The notes beneath the pieces were generated by a model. The model did no database searches and had not been told where the DNA came from. It was given only the letters and a program-made list of their open reading frames with translations. A stretch of 48,142 nt of DNA from Lachnospiraceae bacterium. GTDB lineage: Bacteria; Bacillota; Clostridia; Lachnospirales; Lachnospiraceae. Both the position numbers and the translations under genes were made by a program. Position 1 is the stretch's first letter, and each line of letters starts with the position of its first letter. Below are positions 40,663 to 48,142 of this stretch, piece by piece. Location of the stretch: NCBI GenBank assembly GCA_019421365.1, contig JAHZFJ010000031.1:1-48142 (forward strand). Direction: 5' to 3'.

Positions 40663-41703
40663 ATGAATATGAAGTCAAATAGGAAAGTGCATAAGGAAGC
40701 CGAGGAAGGTATTAACATCGGTTACAAGAGGAAGAGTAGGAAAAAGAAAATCATAGGGATAACACTAGGAGTTATAGTAGCCATTATCATAATTGCTGGT
40801 TTAGGATTTAGTTATTTCTTTGGATATCAAGTTGCCTATGGATTACTCTATCAGAATGAAGGCTTAGACACTAAAGGAAATAGTGTTAAGCAATTAGCTG
40901 AATGGAATTATGATGAAGAAGAATATGAAAGAACGAATTTTGAGACGATTAATAACGGTAGAGAATTTACAGTAACAGCAAAAGATGGTAATATTATCTA
41001 TGGTACACATTTTATTAGTGATAACAAAGTAGATAATAATACAGTTATATTAATTCATGGCCTAGGTGGTGACCGCGTCTGTATGGAACCAATTGCTAAG
41101 ATGTATCTAGAACAAGGGTGGAATGTAATAACATTTGACCAAAGGGCAAGTGGCGAATCTCAGAATGAATGGGTGACATTCGGTTACTTTGAAAAATATG
41201 ATGTAGAAGCACTTGTTGATTACGCCAAAGAATTAACTTCAGATAAGAAGATTGTTATTCATGGGCAATCTATGGGTGCTGTTACAGCAGGTTTGTACGC
41301 GGCAACAAAGCATGCCAGTGAGCATGTATATGCTGTTATTATGGATTCACCTTTTGATTCCATGGAGAGTATGTTTTTAGGTGTATGGCATGAGATGGAG
41401 GGAACAGAAGGAATTCCTGATGACTATATAATATGGTGTGGAGATTGGTATCTAAGATGGAATTATAAGTTCAATTTTGCCGATACCGATTTAGTTAATT
41501 TGTCAAAGAAGAATCATGTAAAGAGTCTTGTTATAGAGTCAATGAGGGATGACGTTGCATTACCTGAGATGAATGAAGCAATCTATGAAGCGATAGCTAC
41601 AGAAGATAAAGAATTATGGCGTGTGGATGCAGAACATGTGAAAGGCTTTGTGGATTTTCCAGAGGAGTATAAGAAGGCAGTTATGGAGTTCTTGCAAAAG
41701 TAA
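40663..41703 (+). CDS. Membrane-anchored alpha/beta hydrolase
   Basis: This 346-residue protein has a highly basic N-terminus (residues 1-30), a span at about 31-52 and then a hydrolase domain. Visible sites are the oxyanion region LIHGLGGDR, the nucleophile HGQSMGA, a likely Asp in MRDDVALP and the His in AEHVKGF. The plan matches YqkD-type hydrolases of Gram-positive bacteria. AGGAG precedes the ATG, and a CTTTATCTC/GAGATAAG stem lies just upstream. It leads an operon with a LytTR regulator 18 bp downstream. Confidence 0.85.
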   Translation: MNMKSNRKVHKEAEEGINIGYKRKSRKKKIIGITLGVIVAIIIIAGLGFSYFFGYQVAYGLLYQNEGLDTKGNSVKQLAEWNYDEEEYERTNFETINNGREFTVTAKDGNIIYGTHFISDNKVDNNTVILIHGLGGDRVCMEPIAKMYLEQGWNVITFDQRASGESQNEWVTFGYFEKYDVEALVDYAKELTSDKKIVIHGQSMGAVTAGLYAATKHASEHVYAVIMDSPFDSMESMFLGVWHEMEGTEGIPDDYIIWCGDWYLRWNYKFNFADTDLVNLSKKNHVKSLVIESMRDDVALPEMNEAIYEAIATEDKELWRVDAEHVKGFVDFPEEYKKAVMEFLQK

Positions 41704-41721
41704 GGGATAGGTGGTAACTCG

Positions 41722-42186
41722 GTGAAGATTAATCTTTTTCAGAAGAAGGAACTGTGTGAAGAATATGCAGACATCTATTATCGCGAGATGACGGAAGAGA
41801 TTCGTAATATATGTTCCATATTTAGTGAGAAGAAATTCGAATTATATGGTATAGAAAACGAAGAGAAGCAATTATTGCAGATTCAAGATATCTATTATTT
41901 TGAATCTGTTGAAAAGCGAACATTTGCATATATGAAGACAAAGGTTTATCAGATTCAATATAACCTGACAGAACTTGAAGATAGGCTGAATGAGCAGGGA
42001 TTTATACGAATCAATAAATCTGTAGTTATTAATATCTTTAAGATTAAGAAGATCAGATCAGAGATTAATATGAAAGTGCAAGCTCAGTTGTTGAATGGGG
42101 AAGAGATTATGATAAACCGTCATTATAAAACTGGTTTCGAGAAGTATTTAACCAAGATGCGAGGTGTCATGCATGCGAATAATTAA
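41722..42186 (+). CDS. LytTR-type DNA-binding regulator
   Basis: This 154-residue protein lacks a phosphoreceiver domain. The C-terminal 100 residues are a LytTR domain (IQDIYYFESVEKRTFAYMKTK, FIRINKSVVINIFKIKKI, MINRHYKTGFEKYL). Short LytTR proteins paired with DUF3021 membrane proteins are common in Firmicutes and usually regulate their own operon. The start is a GTG at 41722 with GGTGG upstream. The gene overlaps the DUF3021-like gene by 14 bp. Confidence 0.88.
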   Translation: MKINLFQKKELCEEYADIYYREMTEEIRNICSIFSEKKFELYGIENEEKQLLQIQDIYYFESVEKRTFAYMKTKVYQIQYNLTELEDRLNEQGFIRINKSVVINIFKIKKIRSEINMKVQAQLLNGEEIMINRHYKTGFEKYLTKMRGVMHANN

Positions 42187-42604
42187 AGGAAAAGAAATTC
42201 TGATTACCATATGTATCTCTTATACAATCATTAATATTGGTGGCTCAATGTTCGAAGCAACTGTAGAACAGAATAGAAGTCTATGTACTAATAACATAAT
42301 GATGCTTATGTGGACTAGTATCGCAGTATTTGTACTTAGTATTCATCATTTGTTTGATGAATGGTCACCACTTGCCATGATTTTAATACAATATATTATT
42401 GCTCTTTCATTGGTTTTGCTTACAATGGTTATAGGAGGATTCTTTGAACCAGTTTCAAAGGGGGGCTACAAAGATGCCTTCTTATCATTTACCATACCGT
42501 ATGTATTTGGCGCAATCATATATTATATTGGAGTGTTCCAAAGTGTACGTAGACAAAATCGACTATTACAGGATATTATTAAAGATAAAGATGAGGAATT
42601 ATAA
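42173..42604 (+). CDS. DUF3021-like four-span membrane protein
   Basis: This 143-residue protein has four membrane spans (about residues 6-27, 37-56, 64-88 and 99-118 by eye) and a charged C-terminal tail (DIIKDKDEEL). Its size, topology and overlap with a LytTR gene fit DUF3021, thought to modulate the LytTR partner. The ATG at 42173 follows GAGGTG at 7 nt; an earlier GTG at 42164 overlaps that RBS. Confidence 0.78.
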   Translation: MRIIKGKEILITICISYTIINIGGSMFEATVEQNRSLCTNNIMMLMWTSIAVFVLSIHHLFDEWSPLAMILIQYIIALSLVLLTMVIGGFFEPVSKGGYKDAFLSFTIPYVFGAIIYYIGVFQSVRRQNRLLQDIIKDKDEEL

Positions 42605-42633
42605 GTAAGGGGAAGAGGGAGGACGTATTTATT

Positions 42634-43188
42634 ATGAGTGGTAAAATAAAGAGTGGTAAATATGCAATTATCTTGTTGGGCTGGATATTTTTTGCTCTCG
42701 GTGTAATACTTATAATCGGTGGTGTAGCTAGTGAGTTGATTATAACGCGTATTTTACGGAATCAAGAATGGGTTATCGAATCAATGACTAGTGGGAGTGT
42801 AACCATATTTACAATATTATTTTGTAGTATTGGTGGAGTGTTTACTATTATTGGCGCATCTTTTCTAATTGTTACTTTGCTTAGTAAGAAGAAAAGGAAG
42901 AAGTTGATTGAAACCGGTCGTAAATATTATGCAGAAGTAACTGATGCAATTATTAATTATCATGTTCAAGTCAATTGTAAGAATCCATATCGCTTGGATT
43001 GCAAATATATAGATGAATTCACTGGAATTACCTATCTATATCGTAGTGATAATGTTTGGGATAATCCAGATCAATATATAGGATTACAAGTACCTGTTTA
43101 TGTGAATCCGAATAAAACAAAGGAATATTATGTTGCTGTTGAAGAATTATCAAGTTCTAAGAGTACAATGTTTTGTGATTATCGTTAA
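42634..43188 (+). CDS. DUF3592-like membrane protein
   Basis: This 184-residue protein has two spans (about 10-33 and 52-77), a basic patch KKRKK and a soluble beta-rich domain. The domain contains TGRKYYAEVTDAIINY, then YRLDCKYIDEFTGITYLYRSD and VPVYVNPNKTKEYYV, a pattern of the DUF3592 type. It is 29 bp after the DUF3021-like gene and probably in the same operon. Function unknown. Confidence 0.72.
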   Translation: MSGKIKSGKYAIILLGWIFFALGVILIIGGVASELIITRILRNQEWVIESMTSGSVTIFTILFCSIGGVFTIIGASFLIVTLLSKKKRKKLIETGRKYYAEVTDAIINYHVQVNCKNPYRLDCKYIDEFTGITYLYRSDNVWDNPDQYIGLQVPVYVNPNKTKEYYVAVEELSSSKSTMFCDYR

Positions 43189-43218
43189 CATTAAAATTAA
43201 TAGATGTAGAGTTATATG

Positions 43219-43260
43219 CGCTAGTAGAACACTTTTGAATTGTTTTACTAGCGTATTTTG
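43219..43260 (+). terminator. Terminator after the LytTR operon
   Basis: CGCTAGTAGAACA pairs with TGTTTTACTAGCG, and TATTTTGTTTG follows. Confidence 0.75.
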
Positions 43261-43451
43261 TTTGATAGTTTGGGGAAAATATGGAATAGGTTAAGATGTG
43301 GAGGATTCTAAAATAGTAAGAATACTACATTAGTCAAAGGGCTGAGTTTATACTGAAAATGAATAAAATCCATATATTATGTTAAAAGTAAATCATATTA
43401 TTTTTACTATCGTATATATAGTTTATTTAAAGAAAAGGAAGAAGAAAATAT

Positions 43452-43568
43452 ATGAAAAGGAAGCAATTAAGGCGGAGAATGGTAAAAAATATACGAAGAT
43501 TTGAAAATAATATGCTATCTATGGAAAGATATTTGGAAAAAGAATATCTAGAGGAAGTACTAACGTAA
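43452..43568 (+). CDS. Possible 38-residue basic peptide
   Basis: A short frame beginning MKRKQLRRR and ending YLEEVLT is preceded by the purine-rich stretch AAAGGAAGAAGAAAATAT, which is only a fair RBS. The product would be a basic, helical peptide. It may be a chance frame. The rest of the 640-bp gap 43189-43828 holds a terminator and the promoter of the symporter gene. Confidence 0.3.
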   Translation: MKRKQLRRRMVKNIRRFENNMLSMERYLEKEYLEEVLT

Positions 43569-43728
43569 ATAGGTAAAGTTATTTCGGATTTAAAATATGT
43601 GTATTTTTTTATATAATAAAAATATTAAACTATAAATGACGGCTAATTTAGATTGGAGGATTTTGAAAGAAAAATTGAGAATAATTAAAAAAAGAATCAT
43701 GTAAATTATGGTAATTTTGATGTTTTTC

Positions 43729-43791
43729 TTTACAAAACAAGAATGGTAAAATATAATAACATATAATTCATAGCTGAATAGTATGTTATTA
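43729..43791 (+). promoter_or_regulatory. Promoter of the symporter operon with an inverted repeat at the start point
   Basis: TTTACA at 43729-43734 and TATAAT at 43752-43757 are 17 bases apart. A 10-bp inverted repeat, TAATAACATA at 43754-43763 and TATGTTATTA at 43782-43791, overlaps the -10 box and the start point. It could be an operator or a 5' mRNA stem. Confidence 0.6.
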
Positions 43792-43828
43792 GAATTATTA
43801 TAGTGGGCAAAAAGAGAGGGATGTTTAT

Positions 43829-45181
43829 ATGGAACAAAGCACATTTCTAACAGAATTTTTACAATTGAGCGATGTTAGGACATATGTATTCTTAGCAGTT
43901 TTATTTATCGTGTTTTATGGCATTCGTATAATAGAGAAAAAGAAAATGAAATTTTCTTATCGGATGATTATAGGATCAGTTGTTGGTTTAATATTAGGAG
44001 TTGTTATTCAAGTAATAGCAGGGTTTCCAAGTGATCCAAGAGAAGTAGTATGGTTGTCTGAGGTATCAAGTTGGTATGGCTTGATTGGTAATGGTTTTAT
44101 GGATTTATTAAAGATGCTCGTTGTACCTTTGATTTTCTTCTCAATAGTGCGAGTTATCATGAATATGCAAGGTGAGAACCTTGGAAAACTTACGTATAGA
44201 ACTATTGGTATGTTGATTGGAACTACTTTGATCGCAGCTATTATAGGTACCGTGCTTGGAAATGTATTTCAACTTGGATCAGCTTTGGTGATTGAAGAGG
44301 GAGATGCCCAGATTCGTGAGATGGTTCCAATAGTAGAAACACTTAGAGGTTTATTACCTTCTAATGTAGTGAATGCTATGGCTGAGGGGAATATAGTAGC
44401 GGTTGTTATATTCGCTGGTTTTATTGGTATAGCAATTCGTAGACTTAGCAAGAAATACCTAGATGTTATTGAACCATTTACAAAGTGGGTGGAAGCTTTT
44501 TATAAGATCATATTAAGTGTAGCAATGACAATTATTAAATTCATGCCTTATGCGGTTGTGGCATTATTAGCTAATACCATTACGTCAAGAGGAATTAGTG
44601 TTCTGACATCGGTATTACGCTATATATTAGTTCTTTATCTAGGAATTATATGTATGTTTATTGTGCATCTAATTATAGCAGCAACTAGGGGAGTGAAACC
44701 ATCTACTTATATTAAGAATGGGTTGGAACCACTTTTACTTGCATTCACGTCACGTTCAAGTTTAGGAACACTTCCAGTATTAATTGAGACATTGCATACA
44801 AAATTCAAGGTTGATGAAGGAGTTGCAAGTTTTGTTGGTAGCCTAGGTTCTAATATGGGGATGAATGGCTGTGCAGGCTTGTATCCGGCTATGACTACGG
44901 TTATGTTAGCACAGATGTTAGGCGTTGATATGAATCTTAGCTTTTATCTAATGCTAGCAATTATTATAGCTGTTAGTTCATTTGGTATTGCGGGACTTCC
45001 AGGAGCAGCGACAATTTCAATATCTGTTGTTATATCAGGAATGGGACTAGGTGCATATTTCCCATTAATAGGAGCAATTATTGCAATCGATCCTATATTA
45101 GATATGGGTAGAACAATGTTGAATGTAAGTGGTACAATGGTAAGTGCGATAACCGTTAATAAGTCGCTAAGTAAGGAGTAA
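43829..45181 (+). CDS. Dicarboxylate/amino acid:cation symporter, probably cystine type
   Basis: This 450-residue multispan transporter of the DAACS (glutamate symporter) fold has a first span at about 16-34. Blocks such as LLKMLVVPLIFFSIVRVIM and the substrate region FTSRSSLGTLPV and NGCAGLYPAM resemble the TcyP/YhcL cystine symporters (ARSSLGTLP/NGCAG pattern recalled from that group). The next gene encodes a CoA-disulfide-reductase-like flavoenzyme 6 bp downstream, which supports a disulfide substrate. Glutamate or aspartate transport remains possible. RBS AGAGAGGGATG. Confidence 0.85.
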   Translation: MEQSTFLTEFLQLSDVRTYVFLAVLFIVFYGIRIIEKKKMKFSYRMIIGSVVGLILGVVIQVIAGFPSDPREVVWLSEVSSWYGLIGNGFMDLLKMLVVPLIFFSIVRVIMNMQGENLGKLTYRTIGMLIGTTLIAAIIGTVLGNVFQLGSALVIEEGDAQIREMVPIVETLRGLLPSNVVNAMAEGNIVAVVIFAGFIGIAIRRLSKKYLDVIEPFTKWVEAFYKIILSVAMTIIKFMPYAVVALLANTITSRGISVLTSVLRYILVLYLGIICMFIVHLIIAATRGVKPSTYIKNGLEPLLLAFTSRSSLGTLPVLIETLHTKFKVDEGVASFVGSLGSNMGMNGCAGLYPAMTTVMLAQMLGVDMNLSFYLMLAIIIAVSSFGIAGLPGAATISISVVISGMGLGAYFPLIGAIIAIDPILDMGRTMLNVSGTMVSAITVNKSLSKE

Positions 45182-45187
45182 ATGTAA

Positions 45188-46522
45188 ATGAAGATTATTA
45201 TAATAGGTGGAATTGCAGCTGGTATGAGTGCGGCTGCAAAACTCCGCCGTACGGATAAAGAAGCAAGTATCACAATATATGAAAAAGGTAATTATATTTC
45301 CTTTGGAGCTTGTGGTCTACCTTATTATGTGGGAGACTATTTTAAAGACCATGAACGTATGTTAGTTCGAACTCCAGAACAAGCAATTGCCACTGGAATT
45401 AATGTTCAGCTAAAACAGGAAGTCATTAAAGTTGATACAGAAGGAAAACGCGTTTTGGTTAAGCGATTAGAAGATGAATCCCTACATTGGGATTCATACG
45501 ATCGCTTAATGATAGCAACTGGAGCAAGAGCGGTTAAACCTCCAATTCAAAACATGGATAAAGAAAATGTATACTTTCTACGTAGCTTAGAAGATGGGCA
45601 GAAAGTACGTGAAAAAATGATAGACTCTTCGATTAAAACAGTAGGTATCGTTGGAGCAGGATTTATTGGATTAGAAGTAGTAGAAGCAGCGAAAAAATTA
45701 GGCAAAGAGGTTCATGTATTTCAGTTAGAAGACCGTATTCTTAATGATATATTTGAGGAAGAGATCACAAAAGTTTTACAAGATGAATTAGAAGACAAGG
45801 GAGTACATCTGCATCTGAATGCAAAAGTAGTATCTCTTGGCGGAGCTGATTGTGTAGAAGAAATCTGTACGGAAGAGGAGCAAGTTAAAGTTGATCTTGT
45901 AATACTTGCAACAGGAGTAAAACCGAATACAGAATTCTTAACGGATACCAATATTAATATGCTATCTAATGGAGCTATTGTTATAGATGAAGAAGGTAGA
46001 ACATCCATAGATTCTATCTATGCAGCAGGTGACTGTGCAACTGTTCCACACAGATTAAAAGATAACCCAGCCTATCTTCCACTTGCTACCAATGCTAATA
46101 AATTGGGAAGAATTGTTGGAGAGAACCTTGCAGGAAAACATGAGAAGTTTCCTGGAACACTTGGGTCAAGTTGTATTAAAGTGCTTGATATGGAAGCAGG
46201 ACGTACTGGCTTAACGGAGAAGGAAGCGAGAAATCTGGATATAGAAGTTGGAACTGTATTCATTACGGATCAAAACCATACGTCATATTATCCCGGTCAA
46301 GAAGCATTAGGAATTAAGTTAATCTATGATGCTAAGACAAAAGTACTTCTAGGTGGGCAAGTAGTAGGAAAACATGATGCTGTACAACGAACGAATGTAT
46401 TGGCAGCAGCTATATATGGAAAGATGACGACAAAGGAATTAGGCATGTTAGACTTGTGTTACGCACCGCCATTTGCACGTACATGGGATGCATTGAATAA
46501 CGCAGGTAATGTAGCCAAATAA
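45188..46522 (+). CDS. CoA-disulfide reductase-like FAD/NAD(P) oxidoreductase
   Basis: This 444-residue enzyme of the pyridine nucleotide-disulfide group has a single redox cysteine. FAD motif GGIAAGMSAA is at about 7-16, and the active-site Cys42 lies in FGACGLPYY. The NAD(P) motif VGIVGAGFIGLEV is about 150 residues in, and IYAAGDCA binds FAD. A dimerisation domain closes the chain. Single-Cys members reduce CoA disulfide, CoA persulfide/polysulfide or O2 (NADH oxidase); sequence alone does not separate these. No C-terminal rhodanese is present. The close pairing with a cystine-type symporter favours a low-molecular-weight disulfide or persulfide. Confidence 0.85.
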   Translation: MKIIIIGGIAAGMSAAAKLRRTDKEASITIYEKGNYISFGACGLPYYVGDYFKDHERMLVRTPEQAIATGINVQLKQEVIKVDTEGKRVLVKRLEDESLHWDSYDRLMIATGARAVKPPIQNMDKENVYFLRSLEDGQKVREKMIDSSIKTVGIVGAGFIGLEVVEAAKKLGKEVHVFQLEDRILNDIFEEEITKVLQDELEDKGVHLHLNAKVVSLGGADCVEEICTEEEQVKVDLVILATGVKPNTEFLTDTNINMLSNGAIVIDEEGRTSIDSIYAAGDCATVPHRLKDNPAYLPLATNANKLGRIVGENLAGKHEKFPGTLGSSCIKVLDMEAGRTGLTEKEARNLDIEVGTVFITDQNHTSYYPGQEALGIKLIYDAKTKVLLGGQVVGKHDAVQRTNVLAAAIYGKMTTKELGMLDLCYAPPFARTWDALNNAGNVAK

Positions 46523-46545
46523 ATAATGATATAGATTATCTTACA

Positions 46546-46616
46546 CAAACTTCGCACTTTAAGATTTCGGGGAGTAGGTAACTGCTATAAATGAAGTTTT
46601 TTGTGTGCGAAGTTTT
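46546..46616. repeat. Short copy of the dispersed element with both inverted ends
   Basis: It begins CACAAACTTCGCAC and ends GTGTGCGAAGTTTTT, so the ends are inverted repeats. Between them lie GGAGTAGGTAACTGCTA and ATGAAGTTTTTT as in the 2714 copy. The interior present in that longer copy is missing. The T-run at its right end may let it terminate the upstream operon. Confidence 0.65.
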
Positions 46617-46676
46617 TATGACCATATTATTATGAGGTCACATATAATAGACTAAAAGTATAATCAAGGGAGATAT

Positions 46677-47057
46677 ATGAAGAAGTTAAAAGACGGCATA
46701 TTTATCACAGTAGGTTTATTATGTGTGGCGCTTGGAAGTATTGGAATTATGTTACCAATCTTACCGACGACCCCCTTCTTTGTGCTTGCAACAGTAATGT
46801 TCACAAAAGGTTCAAAGAGAATTTATCAGTGGTTTGTTTCCACAAGGCTATATAGAAACCACGTAGCTTCATTGGTTCAATCGAAGTCAATGACAGCTAG
46901 GGCTAAGGCATGTCTATTAGGTATGGTAACTCTAGTATTAGTGTTTACGATAATTATAGCCTCTAGTTGGTGGATCCGTTTAATATTAGTCGCGGTAGCT
47001 TTATTCCATTACTATTACTTTTTATTAAAAATCAAAACAATTAAGGAAGAACAGTAG
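46677..47057 (+). CDS. YbaN/DUF454-family membrane protein
   Basis: This 126-residue protein has an N-terminal span and the family block GIMLPILPTTPFFVLATVMFTKGSKRIYQW. It continues with LYRNHV and a final pair of hydrophobic segments, and ends with a charged tail. The function of DUF454 proteins is unknown. AAGGGAGATAT precedes the ATG. It appears to be a single gene with its own terminator. Confidence 0.88.
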   Translation: MKKLKDGIFITVGLLCVALGSIGIMLPILPTTPFFVLATVMFTKGSKRIYQWFVSTRLYRNHVASLVQSKSMTARAKACLLGMVTLVLVFTIIIASSWWIRLILVAVALFHYYYFLLKIKTIKEEQ

Positions 47058-47061
47058 ATGA

Positions 47062-47090
47062 GGGAATGTGATGAGTCACATTCCTTTCTC
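47062..47090 (+). terminator. Terminator of the DUF454 gene
   Basis: GGAATGTGA(TGAG)TCACATTCC is a perfect stem at 47063-47084, followed by TTTCTCTT. Confidence 0.8.
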
Positions 47091-47295
47091 TTATATTTAG
47101 ACCATTTTAGTGTAAAATAGTGAGAATAATTACTAAATAATTTGTAAAATTGGGTTGGAAATTATGTAAATATATGGTAACATTATAATACAACCAATAA
47201 CCTAGGAAATAAATCTTTAGTTTAGAAAAGAAGTGTTATTGTCGATATTAAAAATATGACGGAAGTAATAAGTACTATATGTGGGGTATAATGTG

Positions 47296-47964
47296 ATGAA
47301 GAGAAAAATAATTAAAAGTACATATGGATTAATAAGTTTGTTAATAGTAGTATTTCTTGTAGATTTTTTTGTATTGAATCAAGAAGGAACGAAAGTGTTG
47401 TCTGTAAATCATCTATTGAAGGGCAATCAGTGGGGATACTTATCGAAGTATGGAAGACTGCTTAATGTATCGGCTATGAGCCCAGAATGGTGGCGTTTAT
47501 TCACAAGTATGTTCTTACATGCGGGTATTCCACATCTTATAGTGAATTGTATCGGACTATATTGCATTGGTTCTATTGTTGAACAGAGATTAGGCGGAAG
47601 TAAACTTCTAGTAATCTATATACTTAGTGGTATAGGATCAGCGATGATTACAATGTTAGTTACATACGGAAGTGTTGGAGCAAGTGGCGCTATCTACGGT
47701 ATTGGTGGAACTCTTCTAATTCTGATAATAAGAGATAGGAAAAATGTCTGGTCCTCAAGGCCAGCTATGCAGAAGATATTTATTATCGTATATCTAACTA
47801 TTCCTAATTTAAGTGGGGTTAACACGTTAATCTCTCATGAGGTCGGTTTGATAATAGGTATCCTTCTAGGACTATTATTAGTTACAAGTACAAAGGAAGA
47901 TAGCAGTATCGAACAAAATAGAGAGAAGCATATGAATATATTGATTGAAGAAGAAAGTTTATAG
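47296..47964 (+). CDS. Rhomboid-family intramembrane serine protease
   Basis: This 222-residue membrane protease has the WWRLFTSMFLHAGIPHLIVN block (residues about 65-84) with His80 and Asn84, the latter the oxyanion helper. The nucleophile Ser130 lies in GASGAIYG and the catalytic His181 in SHEVG. The Ser-His dyad is thus complete. It has about six spans, and a long external loop after the first span (residues 27-62) is typical. The ATG at 47296 is preferred over the GTG at 47281, which overlaps the GGGG of the probable RBS. Substrate unknown. Confidence 0.88.
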   Translation: MKRKIIKSTYGLISLLIVVFLVDFFVLNQEGTKVLSVNHLLKGNQWGYLSKYGRLLNVSAMSPEWWRLFTSMFLHAGIPHLIVNCIGLYCIGSIVEQRLGGSKLLVIYILSGIGSAMITMLVTYGSVGASGAIYGIGGTLLILIIRDRKNVWSSRPAMQKIFIIVYLTIPNLSGVNTLISHEVGLIIGILLGLLLVTSTKEDSSIEQNREKHMNILIEEESL

Positions 47965-48019
47965 CTTATCTGTTAAATTATTGCAATTTTCTTAATAATA
48001 TATATAATTAAAAAAAGTG

Positions 48020-48048
48020 TTGACAAATTAATTGAATTAATGTATTAT
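48020..48048 (+). promoter_or_regulatory. Promoter of the tRNA-Gly gene
   Basis: TTGACA at 48020-48025 and TATTAT at 48043-48048 are 17 bases apart, about 37 nt before the tRNA. Confidence 0.75.
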
Positions 48049-48085
48049 ATATATTGTCTTAAGCAAGACACATTATATAATATAT

Positions 48086-48142
48086 GCGCGAGTGGCTCAG
48101 TGGTGGAGTATCGCCTTGCCAAGGCGAGGGTCGCGGGTTCGA
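48086..48142 (+). tRNA. tRNA-Gly (anticodon GCC), cut by the window end
   Basis: The 5' part of a tRNA is present: acceptor strand GCGCGAG, D-arm with GGCTCAGTGG, and anticodon stem CGCCT/AGGCG around the loop TTGCCAA, so the anticodon is GCC (48118-48120). It continues into the T-arm start GGGTTCGA. The 3' half lies outside. More tRNA genes may follow on the same transcript. Confidence 0.92.

Overview
The window is low-GC DNA with strong Shine-Dalgarno sites, sigma-A promoters, intrinsic terminators, a T-box leader and an RpiR-type regulator. That fits a Gram-positive anaerobe of the Clostridia, most likely Lachnospiraceae-like (inference; no 16S is present). Two chemoreceptors suggest motility. 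No phage, CRISPR array or intact transposase is visible.

Layout. (1) 1-2709: a structured leader and a three-gene ABC-2 transporter. (2) 2710-5281: a dispersed repeat, a nucleotidyltransferase-fold protein, and two paralogous double zinc-ribbon proteins flanking a 26-residue hydrophobic peptide gene. (3) 5466-7259: a chemoreceptor with an N-terminal heme H-NOX domain that carries every residue expected of an O2-binding H-NOX. (4) 7505-21463: a complete sialic acid locus. An RpiR repressor diverges from a long operon for a peptide-family ABC importer (solute-binding lipoprotein, two permeases, two ATPases), a flavoprotein of unknown role, a YhcH/NanQ-type protein, NanA, NanE, a ROK kinase, NagB and NagA. 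Together these would import sialic acid and convert it to fructose-6-phosphate, pyruvate, acetate and ammonia. (5) 21522-28459: small regulators, methyltransferases, acetyltransferases, an ATPase, a hairpin-repeat element, a stand-alone FakA-like domain and an M42 peptidase.

(6) 28478-31592: an ABC exporter encoded as separate membrane and ATPase proteins, behind a promoter with the 19-bp spacer and dyad typical of MerR control; a MerR-family gene closes the operon. (7) 31600-33500: a zone of gene decay with a P-loop remnant, a histidine phosphatase carrying an out-of-frame deletion and an acetyltransferase fragment among intact NUDIX and GNAT genes. (8) 33540-38502: a small Cys-rich protein, T-box-controlled thrS without a TGS domain, an HD protein, a DedA protein and a membrane-anchored hydrolase. 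(9) 38845-43188: a second chemoreceptor, then hydrolase, LytTR regulator, DUF3021-like and DUF3592-like genes. (10) 43729-46522: a cystine-type symporter paired with a CoA-disulfide-reductase-like flavoenzyme. (11) 46677-48142: a DUF454 protein, a rhomboid protease and the start of tRNA-Gly(GCC).

A dispersed element beginning CAAACTTCGCAC occurs at several gene ends. A second element, built of tiny hairpins with a GAA loop, lies at 26822-26990. The most noteworthy points are the H-NOX chemoreceptor, the sialic acid operon with its unassigned flavoprotein and palindromic operator candidates, the split ABC exporter under a MerR-type promoter, and the hydrophobic micro-ORF between the zinc-ribbon paralogues.
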